From NCBI RefSeq assembly GCF_000353285.1, contig NZ_KB731324.1, forward strand, positions 3,924,577-3,988,576: DNA of 64,000 bases. The letters run 5' to 3'. Shown in pieces: positions 41,812 through 50,762 of the stretch (position 1 is its first letter; every line of letters starts with the position of its first letter). This DNA is from Leptolyngbya boryana PCC 6306. GTDB taxonomy: Bacteria > Cyanobacteriota > Cyanobacteriia > Leptolyngbyales > Leptolyngbyaceae. The notes under the pieces are model-generated. The model saw only the letters and a list, made by a program, of their open reading frames with translations. It was not told the origin of the DNA and ran no database searches. The translations under genes and the position numbers were made by a program.

Positions 41812-42693
41812 TTAGCGACGTTTGATTACCATCCGAGACAGGATACTCGTGATTAACACGAGTGCAACCAAGACGAGAGAACCTGCCCAAGCTAGCTCTT
41901 GTTGAGCCTTGAAAGGCGATGTGGCAAAGTCAAACACCAAACGCGACATCGTTGCTGTCGGCTGCCACAAGGTTGTATTCCAAAATCGATTAAAGGAAGC
42001 CGTAAACAGCACTGGAGCCGTTTCTCCTGCGGCACGCGCTACCGCAAGCATAATTCCAGTCACGATCGCTGGAATTGCAGCAGGTAAAACAATTTTGAGC
42101 GTTGTCTGCATCTTTGTCGATCCTAACCCAATTGCAGCCTGACGGTATTCATTTGGAACCGACTCTAAGGCTTCAGCAGAGGTTCTAACAATGGTTGGCA
42201 GCATCAATACTGCTAAAGCAAAGCCGCCAGCTACAGCAGAAAAGGTTCCAGTTCGCAGCACCACAAGCGCATAAGCAAATGCCCCAATCACGATCGAGGG
42301 CACTCCACTCAAAACGTTGGTCAAGAAGTTGACCGTTTCTGCAAACTTCGTATCGCGCCCAAATTCCGAAAGATAAATGGCACCAACAATCCCGAAAGGA
42401 ATTGCCATCAATGAGGCAATGCCGACCGTCAACAACGTTCCGACAAACGCATTCCCAAATCCACCGCCAGCTAGCCCTGGTGCAGGGGGAAGCTCCAGAA
42501 AGACAGAAGGCGTGAGTCGCGACAAACCATTTGCCAAGACATAAATCATGACCGCTGCTAGCGGAATCAAGGCAAGTCCGGCACACGCAAAGGCGAGAAC
42601 GGTCATTCCTGAAGAAAATAGCGTTCGCGGGGAAGTTGGCGATCGCTTTAAGCTTCTTGCGGCAGATGAAGTTGAAAATTCTGGAGAAGTCAT
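41812..42693 (-). CDS. pstA: Phosphate ABC transporter permease PstA
   Basis: The 293-residue inner-membrane subunit has about six membrane helices and the permease loop [20 protein letters not shown]. The N terminus ([17 protein letters not shown]) is cytoplasmic and basic. It lies 22 bases after pstC and 46 before pstB. The channel forms a heterodimer with PstC. Confidence 0.96.
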   Translation of the reverse strand: MTSPEFSTSSAARSLKRSPTSPRTLFSSGMTVLAFACAGLALIPLAAVMIYVLANGLSRLTPSVFLELPPAPGLAGGGFGNAFVGTLLTVGIASLMAIPFGIVGAIYLSEFGRDTKFAETVNFLTNVLSGVPSIVIGAFAYALVVLRTGTFSAVAGGFALAVLMLPTIVRTSAEALESVPNEYRQAAIGLGSTKMQTTLKIVLPAAIPAIVTGIMLAVARAAGETAPVLFTASFNRFWNTTLWQPTATMSRLVFDFATSPFKAQQELAWAGSLVLVALVLITSILSRMVIKRR

Positions 42694-42715
42694 ATAGTGA
42701 GAGTCCTAAATCTGC

Positions 42716-43672
42716 CTAGAGCTTCATGCTAAAGCGGCGAACAATCCACTCGGCTAGCACGTTCACAATCAGCGTCAAGATAAAGAGAATCAGTGCCGCA
42801 TACATCAGCGAGGCAACCTGCAGTCCACTTGCCTCAGCAAACTGGTTCGCGAGCAAAGAAGCAACCGTTGAGCCTTGCGACAAAATCGAGAAAGTTCGGA
42901 TCGAATCGACGTTTCCGATCACCATGGTGACTGCCATTGTCTCGCCCATGGCACGACCCAGCGCCAGCATAATTCCACCCACAATGCCCGAAAAGGCAGC
43001 TGGCAGTAAAACCCTGAATATTGTCTCCCATCGAGTTGCTCCTAATCCATACGCAGCTTGGCGTAATTCAGACGGAACGGCGACCAAGGCATCTCGGGAA
43101 ATCGCAGCAATAATCGGCAAAATCATAATTGCCAAAATAATGCCTGCTGCATAAATTCCAGGTCCCGCAGGAGCTGTACTAAAAATGGGAATCCAACCAA
43201 AAGCTGCATTTAACCAAATTCCGAACGGGCGCAGAACGGGGATCAACACGAAGATACCCCACAATCCGTACACCACACTGGGAATCGCCGCCAGCAATTC
43301 CACCATAAACACGATCGGTTGTTTGACCCGCGGCGGCAAAAAGTCTTCACTCAGAAATAACGCGACTCCAATTCCCACCGGAACCGCTAGGAGCAGCGCT
43401 AGAAACGAGGTGATTAGCGTTCCATAAATTTGAGTTAGCGCTCCAAACACTTCATCATTCACGCTCCAACGACTAGTCGTGAGAAACCCGAATCCAAATT
43501 TCTGAATGGCTGGAAATGCATCCGTTCCGACTCGACCTGCGATCGTCAACAGCAGGATGCCAATCCCGAGCGCAAAAGCAGCCGTCAACCAAACAAAGCC
43601 ATCGTCAATCCATCGGGACGCATCTGAGCGTTTCCAAGACATGCGCGAAGATCGATCAGCAGGCGAAGCCAT
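42716..43672 (-). CDS. pstC: Phosphate ABC transporter permease PstC
   Basis: The 318-residue partner of PstA has about six membrane helices and the permease loop DALVAVPSELRQAAYGLGAT. The segment FLSEDFLPPRVKQPIVFMVE and the ELLAAIPSVVYGLWGI block are PstC-typical. The gene follows pstS after 112 bases that contain a hairpin (43748-43774). Confidence 0.96.
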   Translation of the reverse strand: MASPADRSSRMSWKRSDASRWIDDGFVWLTAAFALGIGILLLTIAGRVGTDAFPAIQKFGFGFLTTSRWSVNDEVFGALTQIYGTLITSFLALLLAVPVGIGVALFLSEDFLPPRVKQPIVFMVELLAAIPSVVYGLWGIFVLIPVLRPFGIWLNAAFGWIPIFSTAPAGPGIYAAGIILAIMILPIIAAISRDALVAVPSELRQAAYGLGATRWETIFRVLLPAAFSGIVGGIMLALGRAMGETMAVTMVIGNVDSIRTFSILSQGSTVASLLANQFAEASGLQVASLMYAALILFILTLIVNVLAEWIVRRFSMKL

Positions 43673-43747
43673 AAAAAACCTATTCAGAGAAAGTAATACA
43701 ACAAAAAGTGATGCAACAATATCACGGGATTGGGACGGGAATCAGCC

Positions 43748-43774
43748 GGGGAGCAATTTTTCTATATGCTCCCC
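43748..43774 (-). promoter_or_regulatory. Intercistronic hairpin between pstS and pstC
   Basis: GGGGAGC (43748-43754) and GCTCCCC (43768-43774) form a 7-bp GC-rich stem with a 13-base loop, 10 bases after the pstS stop. There is no T-run directly after the stem. Such a structure could raise the amount of pstS mRNA relative to the permease genes by partial termination or by protecting its 3' end. Confidence 0.5.
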
Positions 43775-43784
43775 TAACTTCATC

Positions 43785-44894
43785 TTATTTCCCTGCGACC
43801 TTCACTGTCTCTAATGCAGCCGCAGCTTTTGTCGATAAATCCTCTGGCAGAGGAATGAATCCTAGCTCTGTTGCAAATGCTTTGCCATCGCTGTACGCCC
43901 ATTTAACGAATTCATTGAATGCTTTCGCTTTCGCTGGATCCTTGGGATTTTCGTACAACAGCAAGTAAGTCAAGCCTGCGATCGGGTAAGCCTCTTTGCC
44001 CTCTGGATCAGGAACCTTCATCGCAAAATCAGCGGGAACTGTAGCCCCAACGAATGCTTTCGCTGCCGATTCAGGGGTTGGAGCAATAAATTCACCTGCT
44101 TTATTCTGTAAGCTTGCAGTCGCAATGTTATTTTCCTTAGCAAAGGAATACTCGATATAGCCGATCGCTCCTGCGGTTTGCTGAATTTGAGCCGTGACTC
44201 CCTCGTTTCCTTTCCCGCCCGTTCCAGTCGGCCACTCTACAGATTTGCCTGCTCCTGCTTTCCAGTTAGGGCAAGCTGCTTTAATGTGATTGGTAAAAAT
44301 TGCGGTCGTTCCACTGCCATCAGAACGGTGAACAAAGGTCAAAGGCTGGCTTGGTGCGGATGGATTGTTTGCCTTGATCTTGGGGTCATCCCAGGATTTG
44401 ATCGAACCATCGACAATGCCACACAGAGCTTCACGAGTCAGTTTTAGATCGGTCAAACCCGGTGCATTGTAGCCCATCACAATAAACAGACCCGTCGATG
44501 GAACTTGTACCGCTTTACCCCGATCGCTAGGAACTTTCGAGCGATCTTCGTCTTTGAGTGGATCATCCGAAGCGCCAAAATCGACCGTTTGATCAATGAA
44601 GCGTTTCACCCCTGCACCACTTCCGACCGAATCGTAGCTAATCTGAACGCCTGGATTTTTCTTGTTGTACTCTTGGAACCAACGCTGGTAGAGCAAGCTG
44701 GGCGCACTCGCGCCAGCACCATTAATTGAAGTTGCACCTCCCGGAGCAGCGGCGGGTGCAGCCGGAGCATTGCCTGTTGCACCTTGAGGAGGAGTATTCG
44801 CTGTCTGAGGCGCACATGCCGCGAGTCCCATGATCAGAGCAGCGAGGGAGGTCATCGACACTCCCAAATGAAGTTTTCGGTGAGAAAATGCCAT
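43785..44894 (-). CDS. pstS: Phosphate-binding protein PstS
   Basis: The protein has about 369 residues and a lipoprotein-type signal (MGLAACAPQ lipobox), so it is anchored in the periplasm. Phosphate-contact blocks are GAGASAPSLLYQRWFQEY, SVGSGAGVKRF, DFGASDDPL and THRSDGSGTT-like VHRSDGSGTTAIF. An Ala/Pro/Gly-rich linker follows the lipobox. I chose ATG 44894; ATG 44915 adds seven residues. It is the first gene of the pst operon and a Pho box lies 56 bases upstream of its start. Confidence 0.95.
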   Translation of the reverse strand: MAFSHRKLHLGVSMTSLAALIMGLAACAPQTANTPPQGATGNAPAAPAAAPGGATSINGAGASAPSLLYQRWFQEYNKKNPGVQISYDSVGSGAGVKRFIDQTVDFGASDDPLKDEDRSKVPSDRGKAVQVPSTGLFIVMGYNAPGLTDLKLTREALCGIVDGSIKSWDDPKIKANNPSAPSQPLTFVHRSDGSGTTAIFTNHIKAACPNWKAGAGKSVEWPTGTGGKGNEGVTAQIQQTAGAIGYIEYSFAKENNIATASLQNKAGEFIAPTPESAAKAFVGATVPADFAMKVPDPEGKEAYPIAGLTYLLLYENPKDPAKAKAFNEFVKWAYSDGKAFATELGFIPLPEDLSTKAAAALETVKVAGK

Positions 44895-45421
44895 AAATAA
44901 AACGCAGGGCAACATGATTTATAGGTATCTCCCACAGAGTACACCTATAGATTTAAGACAAGATTAAGGGCAGAAATTTTCTACTCTTAAACCAATCTTA
45001 TGTTGCCTGCGTTACAGACAGAAGTGGCTCTTCTTGCAAAGGATCGCTAAGATTCACCACAACATATAAACTCGATCACTCTAGATTCAGCGAACTAGCA
45101 CTGACTCTTTTTCAAGGTTCTCTAATATTGTAACGTTTTGTCAACTTTCTGAGACAAGTTTCTCAGAGCAAATTACATCTAGAAATAGTTCGTTGCCTTC
45201 TCTAGCATAAGAATTAACGACTCTGTTTATCGACTTGATAAAAATTCCTATTTTTACAGGTAGACGAATGGCAGGTCTTGTGCTTCTCATTCTAGAGAGG
45301 GTCAGGTATAATACTCTAACAACGAAAGTTTGGCGATCGCGATTTGGGGGAGAGGATATCGATTCCTGCTGAATTGACAATCACCGACTTTGCCCCTCAC
45401 ACGAATGGTTTGGAGAGTAAC
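44895..45421. other. Intergenic region between pstS and the RRM gene
   Basis: This region of about 530 bases separates divergent genes. It holds the Pho box of pstS (44950-44968) and a TATAAT (45307-45312) that would give the RRM gene a leader of roughly 100 bases. No gene is seen. A short inverted repeat (CTGAGA/TCTCAG, about 45149-45166) is the only other structure. Confidence 0.5.
44950..44968 (-). promoter_or_regulatory. Pho box upstream of pstS
   Basis: On the minus strand the sequence reads CTTAATCT-TGT-CTTAAATC: two 8-base direct repeats with a 3-base spacer, as expected for the cyanobacterial PhoB/SphR box (PyTTAAPyPyT). The first copy is a perfect match, the second matches six of eight. 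It is 56 bases upstream of the chosen start, so phosphate-starvation activation of the pst operon is likely. Confidence 0.75.
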
Positions 45422-45718
45422 GTGACTATTTACATTGGAAACTTGTCTTTTCAGGCAACTGAAGAAGATCTGAAGGAAGTGTTTGCAGAATACGGCGAAG
45501 TCAGCCGAGTTAGCCTTCCGACAGACCGCGAGACAGGTAGAAAACGTGGATTTGCCTTTGTCGAGATGGCAGATGATGCTCAAGAAGATGCCGCGATCGC
45601 TGAACTGGACGGCGCAGAGTGGTTGGGTCGCGAGCTAAAAGTCAATAAAGCGAAACCGCGTGAGCCTCGTGCAGGTGCGGCTGGAGGCGGTCCACGCGGC
45701 GCTAGAAATAATTATTAA
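45422..45718 (+). CDS. RRM-type RNA-binding protein
   Basis: The 98-residue protein has one RNA recognition motif: RNP2 IYIGNLSF and RNP1 RKRGFAFVEM. The C-terminal tail is short and Gly/Arg/Ala-rich (RAGAAGGGPRGARNNY). I start at GTG 45422, since family members begin at this point and GGAGAG lies 7 bases upstream; an upstream extension to 45344 would add 26 residues unlike the family. Cyanobacterial members of this family are often cold-induced and have long 5' leaders, which fits here. Confidence 0.92.
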   Translation: MTIYIGNLSFQATEEDLKEVFAEYGEVSRVSLPTDRETGRKRGFAFVEMADDAQEDAAIAELDGAEWLGRELKVNKAKPREPRAGAAGGGPRGARNNY

Positions 45719-45729
45719 TCTTGAGACCC

Positions 45730-45764
45730 AAAGCGGACTGAATTCACGTGATACAGTCCGCTTT
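45730..45764. terminator. Bidirectional terminator between RRM and DUF937 genes
   Basis: AAAGCGGACTG pairs with CAGTCCGCTTT (11 bp, 13-base loop) between two convergent genes. T-rich flanks are modest (CGCGTTT on the plus strand). Confidence 0.65.
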
Positions 45765-45771
45765 CGCGTTT

Positions 45772-46293
45772 CTACCCGCGTTGGCTGAGAAATTGACCAG
45801 CCATCCCCATCATGTCGCCAATATCAACATCGCCATCGCGATCGGCATCTAGAAAAGCATTCAGGACGGGATTACCCGACTGAGCGCTCTGCTGTTGTGC
45901 GGGCGCTCCACTTTTTAGCATGTTGAGAACGAGCGGCACCAGTACTGGCAGCATCGACATTATCAAATTGGAGTCGATGCCTGTATGTTGTGAGATGCTT
46001 TCGGCGACTTGCTGCTGCATGGAGCCAGGAAAGATTGCATTCACCGCTTGGGGATTGTTGCCGAGTCCAGCAAATTGGTTGACCAGCGAGTAAGCTTGGT
46101 CGTTTCCTTGGTTTTGTAGCGAGGAACGAACATGTCCGCCGAGGAGCGACATGACCGCTTGAGTTGCGCCAGAATCGATACCTTGATTGCCAGCCACTTG
46201 CTGAGCAATGCCTAGAATATTGCCAAGCTGGTCGGTTGAACCTTGTTGCTGCGGATTCGCAACTGCACTGATGATTTGATCAAATAGACTCAT
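45772..46293 (-). CDS. DUF937 protein with an EF-hand-like tail
   Basis: The 173-residue protein starts with MSLFDQIISAVANPQQQGST; the DUF937 (YidB-like) helical region follows, with GQNPVL-type repeats. Near the C terminus the loop DADRDGDVDIGD (about residues 153-164) has the acidic spacing of a calcium-binding EF-hand or dockerin loop. The start is ATG 46293 with AAGGAA upstream. There is no signal peptide. Function is unknown. Confidence 0.8.
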   Translation of the reverse strand: MSLFDQIISAVANPQQQGSTDQLGNILGIAQQVAGNQGIDSGATQAVMSLLGGHVRSSLQNQGNDQAYSLVNQFAGLGNNPQAVNAIFPGSMQQQVAESISQHTGIDSNLIMSMLPVLVPLVLNMLKSGAPAQQQSAQSGNPVLNAFLDADRDGDVDIGDMMGMAGQFLSQRG

Positions 46294-46476
46294 AAGGTTT
46301 TTCCTTGAAGCGTTTCTATTTTGAAAGCGCACGAACTTTTTGACGATAAAAAATTTGTCTGAGGAAATCAAGAGGTGGTTCTGTATCGTTAGGATTGCTT
46401 CAGAATCATTGAATTGGCAAAATTCATCAGAATATTCGTCAGAATAAAGGTTGCCCCTCACGTTTTGACCAACGCT

Positions 46477-48069
46477 ATGCCTTTATCTCGACTGGTAACA
46501 CTGATTGTCGGCGTTTCTGTCATTTTGGGATTGATCATTTGGCTTGTCAGTTCGCTGACTCAGTTAACTTGGGCGATCGGGAATCCGTTGCTGGCAAATG
46601 CGCTGATTGGGTTGGTGATGATTTTGCTGGTTGGGCTGATTGCAGCGTTTGCGTATTATTTTTTCTGGTTGCCAAAGCAGGCAAAGCGGAAAAAACAACG
46701 GCGATCGCTGCCGAGAGTTTCAGCGGTCAAATCCGAGGCGGCGCAGGAGAATCTCCAGGCTGTGCGGCAGCAGATGGCGCAGATTCAAGATGAAGTGGCG
46801 CGGCGTGAATTGATTCTGCGATCGAAAGAGATCGAGCAGAATTTAGCGCGAGGGGAGTTGAAGGTTGTTGTATTTGGCACAGGTTCGTCGGGTAAAACTT
46901 CACTCGTCAATGCATTGATGGGGCAAATTGTGGGTGAAGTCGGCGCACCGATGGGGACAACTGATGTGAGTGCAACGTATCGATTAAAGGTAAAGGGAGT
47001 CGATCGAGAAGTGATTCTCATTGACACTCCTGGAATTCTCGAAGCTGGAGTTGCGGGAACTGATCGCGAAACTTTGGCACGGCGTTATGCAACTGAGGCG
47101 GATCTTTTACTATTTGTGCTGGATAATGATTTGCGCCAGTCGGAGTATGACCCATTGAAAGGCTTAGCAGAAATTGGCAAGCGATCGATCGTGGTTCTCA
47201 ACAAAGCAGATTTATACACGCAAGAGGATTTAGACGCGATTTTAGCTCGGTTAAGAGAGCGGGTTCGGGGCGTTGTAAGGGTTGAAGATGTTGTGGCGAT
47301 CGCAGCGAATCCGCCGATGATGCAAACTGAAGAGGGCGAATGGTTACAGCCTGATCCAGAAGTCATGATGTTGATTGAGCGAGTCGCGGAGATTTTACGA
47401 ACCGAAGGTGAGGATTTACTTGCCGAAAATATCTTGATTCAATCTCAGCGCTTGGGAGAAGAGGCGCGGCGATTAATTGATCAGCAGCGGCGCAGACAGG
47501 CAGAAAAACTGGTCGATCGATATCAATGGATTGGCGCAGGCGTAATTGCTGTTACTGCGATTCCCGGTGTGGATTTACTAGCAACGGCTGCAGTCAATGC
47601 TCAAATGATTGTTGAGATTGGTCGGATTTATGGCTGTGAGATCTCGACAGAGCAGGCGAAAGAGATGGCTTTGTCGTTAGCAAAAACGATGGTTGGATTG
47701 GGAATTGTGAAAGGTGCGATCGAGCTTGTGAGTACAGCATTGCAAGTAAGCATCGGCGGATTTTTACTCGGTCGAGCGATTCAAGGGGTGAGTGCGGCTT
47801 ACTTGACGCGAATTGCAGGTAGAGCTTTTATTGAGTACTTCCGCAATGATCAAGATTGGGGAGATGGCGGTGTAACAGAAGTCGTGCAGCGACAGTTTCA
47901 GTTAAATCGGCGCGATGAATTTATCAAAGCCTTTATGCAAGAGGCGGTGATGCGAGTGGTTCGCCCCTTACAGCTTGAGATGAGAGAAGAACCGCTTGAA
48001 GAGTTGAGAATGCCAGAGTATGAGGAAGTTTTGCTCGATCGAGAAGAAACGATCGACGATTGGAAATAG
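46477..48069 (+). CDS. Membrane GTPase, Era-like with DUF697
   Basis: The protein has 530 residues. Two N-terminal membrane segments (about 5-28 and 38-62) are followed by a basic stretch and coiled coil, then a GTPase domain with G1 GTGSSGKTSL, G3 DTPGI, G4 NKAD and SIVVLNKADLY. The C-terminal DUF697 region (about 345-480) has further hydrophobic segments. Such proteins are common in cyanobacteria with unknown function. I start at ATG 46477; the frame stays open upstream to 46414. The start is divergent from the DUF937 gene. Confidence 0.85.
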   Translation: MPLSRLVTLIVGVSVILGLIIWLVSSLTQLTWAIGNPLLANALIGLVMILLVGLIAAFAYYFFWLPKQAKRKKQRRSLPRVSAVKSEAAQENLQAVRQQMAQIQDEVARRELILRSKEIEQNLARGELKVVVFGTGSSGKTSLVNALMGQIVGEVGAPMGTTDVSATYRLKVKGVDREVILIDTPGILEAGVAGTDRETLARRYATEADLLLFVLDNDLRQSEYDPLKGLAEIGKRSIVVLNKADLYTQEDLDAILARLRERVRGVVRVEDVVAIAANPPMMQTEEGEWLQPDPEVMMLIERVAEILRTEGEDLLAENILIQSQRLGEEARRLIDQQRRRQAEKLVDRYQWIGAGVIAVTAIPGVDLLATAAVNAQMIVEIGRIYGCEISTEQAKEMALSLAKTMVGLGIVKGAIELVSTALQVSIGGFLLGRAIQGVSAAYLTRIAGRAFIEYFRNDQDWGDGGVTEVVQRQFQLNRRDEFIKAFMQEAVMRVVRPLQLEMREEPLEELRMPEYEEVLLDREETIDDWK

Positions 48070-48079
48070 ATAAGTAGAT

Positions 48080-48325
48080 TCAGAAACGCTCGCTTACCCT
48101 AGCAGCAATTACGGCGTTGATGTAGCTAAAAATTTCGTCGAGTTCTGAGATCGCCTCTAGTTCTAATATTTCTTCTGAACTCAGGGTGTCGGCTTTTTTC
48201 TTATCCAGAAGAGTTTGTAGGCGATCGCTCAACTCATCCGTAAATTTAAACAAAGTGAGGTGATTGATCTGCTGAATCTGTAATCCTTTTGGAAGCAAGG
48301 TAGAGGGCTTAGGCAAGGTTGTCAT
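48080..48325 (-). CDS. Small conserved protein, 81 residues
   Basis: It contains two predicted strands followed by a helical part (LSDRLQTLLDKKKADTLSSE, LELEAISELDEIFSYINAVI). Related short proteins occur in many cyanobacteria. It is perhaps an antitoxin-like protein, though no toxin gene is adjacent. It is convergent with the GTPase gene. Confidence 0.6.
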   Translation of the reverse strand: MTTLPKPSTLLPKGLQIQQINHLTLFKFTDELSDRLQTLLDKKKADTLSSEEILELEAISELDEIFSYINAVIAARVSERF

Positions 48326-48519
48326 GATTGGAGTTTACCAGTGCAGCACAGAGCGATCGTAGCAGCTTGTTTAGAGGAAGTCAGGCTCGATTGAGCAAAA
48401 AAGACCGACGATTGGAAATAATTTTTTGCCAAATCTGCATAAGGCTCGATCGCTGTCCCTACTGAGTGAGTGTAGAGGATGAAACACCTTAAACACACAC
48501 TCAATCAGAGGAAACAATC

Positions 48520-49209
48520 ATGAAACTCATTCAATTCTCCAGCGCTTTGGTTCTTGCTTCGACTCTCTTTACTGGTTTACTTCCCATGCAGGCTCGTGCA
48601 AATGATGATTTGTTCGGGAAATTGGCAGACAAGATTCAGTGCAGTACAGCGGATGTTGCGCTCGGTAACAATACTCGCAATAACATTCAACGCAACAGTT
48701 CTTCTCGTCAATCTGCGGCTTCTAACAGCAATTCGGCTTGGGGCAATGCCTCGAACAGCCAATCGGGCAAGAAAACGCATAACGATGGCGGTGGCGGATC
48801 GGTGAGTGTGCTTGGATTGTTCAGCGTGGGTGGATCAGGTGGTTCACAAGGCAGCCAAGAGAGCAAGTCGAGCAGTTCCAGCGCTTACGGTCGGAACAAT
48901 GCTGCTCAAAACTCCAGCCGCTCTAGCAATTCTTCTTACAGCGATCGTAGTACTTCTACCGTGGCAGTTGGAAAAGTGAAAGATTGCGATTCTAACAACG
49001 CCGCTGCTGCTGCAATTATCACAACGGTTGATACAAACCGGACTGCAAAAGATATCGCAAACATCAATGCTGATGTGAACAAGTATGGAATCGATGCTCA
49101 AGTGAAGATCAACTCTGATAACAACAAAACGGCAGTTGATTTGTTTAATGCTCAACGTCGCTCTGGTCAAGTCAACAACTTGATTCAATGGTACACACCG
49201 CAACGCTAA
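48520..49209 (+). CDS. Secreted Ser/Asn/Gly-rich protein
   Basis: The 229-residue protein has a signal peptide (MKLIQFSSALVLASTLFTGL, cleavage near QARA). The mature protein is dominated by Ser, Asn, Gly and Gln up to about residue 150. A more ordered C-terminal part has VGKVKDCDSNNAAAAAIITT and NADVNKYGIDAQVKI. Cys occurs at CSTADVALG and KDCDSNN, which could form a disulfide. GAGGAAAC precedes the start by about 8 bases. I know no family; a surface or sheath component is possible. Confidence 0.7.
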   Translation: MKLIQFSSALVLASTLFTGLLPMQARANDDLFGKLADKIQCSTADVALGNNTRNNIQRNSSSRQSAASNSNSAWGNASNSQSGKKTHNDGGGGSVSVLGLFSVGGSGGSQGSQESKSSSSSAYGRNNAAQNSSRSSNSSYSDRSTSTVAVGKVKDCDSNNAAAAAIITTVDTNRTAKDIANINADVNKYGIDAQVKINSDNNKTAVDLFNAQRRSGQVNNLIQWYTPQR

Positions 49210-49248
49210 TCGAAACGTTCAGAAATCTAGGATGAACTAAGGGAATGA

Positions 49249-49272
49249 GGAGGTCGATCGACCTCCTTTTTT
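49249..49272 (+). terminator. Terminator of the Ser/Asn-rich gene
   Basis: GGAGGTCGATCGACCTCC is an 18-base perfect palindrome followed by TTTTTT. It lies 40 bases after the stop at 49209. Confidence 0.9.
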
Positions 49273-49282
49273 GTGATCTTGA

Positions 49283-49888
49283 TTAGCGAGGTAACACATC
49301 GTCCAGTCTTAAATTGATATGAGGAAACAAAGGAGAGATAATATTTTCACCTAAGCGAAATTGCTGCGGTTCGTAGAGCTTCCCAACTCGCTGATTGACC
49401 GTAAAAGTAGGTTGTTTTGGATCACCGATGAATCGGATGCCTCCAAGCCCACGAAAGTCGATAATCCAGTATTCAGCAATGCCCATCAGCGCGTATTCTT
49501 CAACTTTTCGCGCGTAGTCATTTTCCCAATTGGTACTGACAACTTCAACAACCATTTTGACCGATTCACCTCGCACAATCACGGGTTCTTGTTGCCAGTA
49601 GGGTTCATTCATTAATGCAGCTTCATCTAGCACAATCACATCTGGACGGCGGGCAGTTGCCTCGTCTCCCGAAGGACGCAAGATACAGCTTTTTGGGATC
49701 AAGAACGGTAAGTTTTGTCGATCGATTTCTAAGCTCACTTTGCTGGCAACTTTTCCCGCAACAGCTTCGTGAGGCCCGGTTGGTTCCATATCAATGATTT
49801 CTCCGTTCGCCAGTTCGTAGCGAGACTGATCGCCGTACTGTTGAATGAATTCCTCGAAACTGAGCAGTCTGAGCGGTGTATATGCCAT
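49283..49888 (-). CDS. Uma2-family PD-(D/E)XK nuclease
   Basis: The 201-residue protein has the Uma2 pattern: SFEEFIQQYGDQSRYELANG (start), RRPDVIVLDE, VVEVVSTNW and KVEEYALMGIAEYWIID, which form the predicted nuclease core with Asp, Glu and Lys. Cyanobacteria carry many copies; their biological role is mostly unknown. No transposon ends flank it. Confidence 0.88.
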   Translation of the reverse strand: MAYTPLRLLSFEEFIQQYGDQSRYELANGEIIDMEPTGPHEAVAGKVASKVSLEIDRQNLPFLIPKSCILRPSGDEATARRPDVIVLDEAALMNEPYWQQEPVIVRGESVKMVVEVVSTNWENDYARKVEEYALMGIAEYWIIDFRGLGGIRFIGDPKQPTFTVNQRVGKLYEPQQFRLGENIISPLFPHINLRLDDVLPR

Positions 49889-49916
49889 AGAAAGCTGCCT
49901 CTATTCCCGATCGATA

Positions 49917-50693
49917 TCATATCTTTTCTTGCTGTCTTCGGGCTTCGTACAGGATCAAAGCAGTCGCGATCGCAACATTCAAAGACTCTACTCCCGGAGC
50001 TAATGGAATAGTGACTTGAATATCTGCGAGTTCAATCAATTCGTCAGACAATCCGGCTCCCTCATTCCCCATCAAGACCAAACTCGGCTGAGTAAAATCA
50101 ATTTCCCAGTACGTTTGAGTTGCACTTGGAACAGTTGCAATGACTTGCATTCCCTGTTGTTTTGCTTTCAGAATATCGGTTCTGAGATCTGAAGTAGACA
50201 TTGGTAGGCGGAACCATTGCCCAGAAGACGATCGTAAAACTTTCGGGCTTTCTAAATCCACACAATCAGCACTTAGCCAAAGTCCTTCTACTCCCGCTGC
50301 TGCTGCGGTGCGAATAATTGTGCCGAGATTGCCAGGGTCTTGAATCGTTTCGAGCACTAGACCGAGTTTTGTAAACTGAACGGGCTGAGTGTGAAAGCGA
50401 TCGACAGTTGCGACAATTCCATCGGGTTCAACGGTGGTTGCGATCGCTTTTAAAACTTCAGGTGAAACCAGTTCGATGCGGCTCGATCGAGCTTGAATCT
50501 TTTGCCATAGCGATTCATGATTTTGCTGCCAATGCTCGGTGTAGCAAACCGTATTCAGCGCCACCCCAACTGCACAGGCTTCTTCAATTAAATGCGTTCC
50601 TTCCAATAAAAAAAGCTGCTGTTCTCGCCGTTCTTTGGCGCGATGCAGCTTTCGGAGTTGCTTAACTAATGGATTTTGGAGACTGGTGAGCAT
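49917..50693 (-). CDS. TrmH/SpoU-family RNA methyltransferase
   Basis: The 258-residue enzyme carries the N-terminal substrate-binding domain (LTSLQNPLVKQLRKLHRAKE followed by FLLEGTHLIEEA) and the SPOUT knot domain: LETIQDPGNLGTIIRTAAAA, LMGNEGAGLSDELIELADIQ and VTIPLAPGVESLNVAIA. It probably transfers a 2'-O-methyl group to rRNA or tRNA. The exact target is not visible. It follows pgk in the same direction after a strong hairpin. Confidence 0.9.
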   Translation of the reverse strand: MLTSLQNPLVKQLRKLHRAKERREQQLFLLEGTHLIEEACAVGVALNTVCYTEHWQQNHESLWQKIQARSSRIELVSPEVLKAIATTVEPDGIVATVDRFHTQPVQFTKLGLVLETIQDPGNLGTIIRTAAAAGVEGLWLSADCVDLESPKVLRSSSGQWFRLPMSTSDLRTDILKAKQQGMQVIATVPSATQTYWEIDFTQPSLVLMGNEGAGLSDELIELADIQVTIPLAPGVESLNVAIATALILYEARRQQEKI

Positions 50694-50700
50694 GACAGAA

Positions 50701-50751
50701 AGTAGGGAGTGGGGGGCAAGAATCTAGAATACTATCTCCCCACTCCCTACT
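50701..50751 (-). terminator. G-rich hairpin after pgk (repeat family member)
   Basis: AGTAGGGAGTGGGG (50701-50714) pairs perfectly with CCCCACTCCCTACT (50738-50751), a 14-bp stem with a 23-base loop, 12 bases after the pgk stop. The minus-strand flank is TTCTGTC, so it is a poor intrinsic terminator but a strong barrier. Similar elements are at 34569 and 58960. Confidence 0.7.
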
Positions 50752-50762
50752 CCCCAACAAAC

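Noticed and set aside
45149-45166. Short CTGAGA/TCTCAG inverted repeat
   Set aside because: Six base pairs in an AT-rich gap can occur by chance and no gene ends there.
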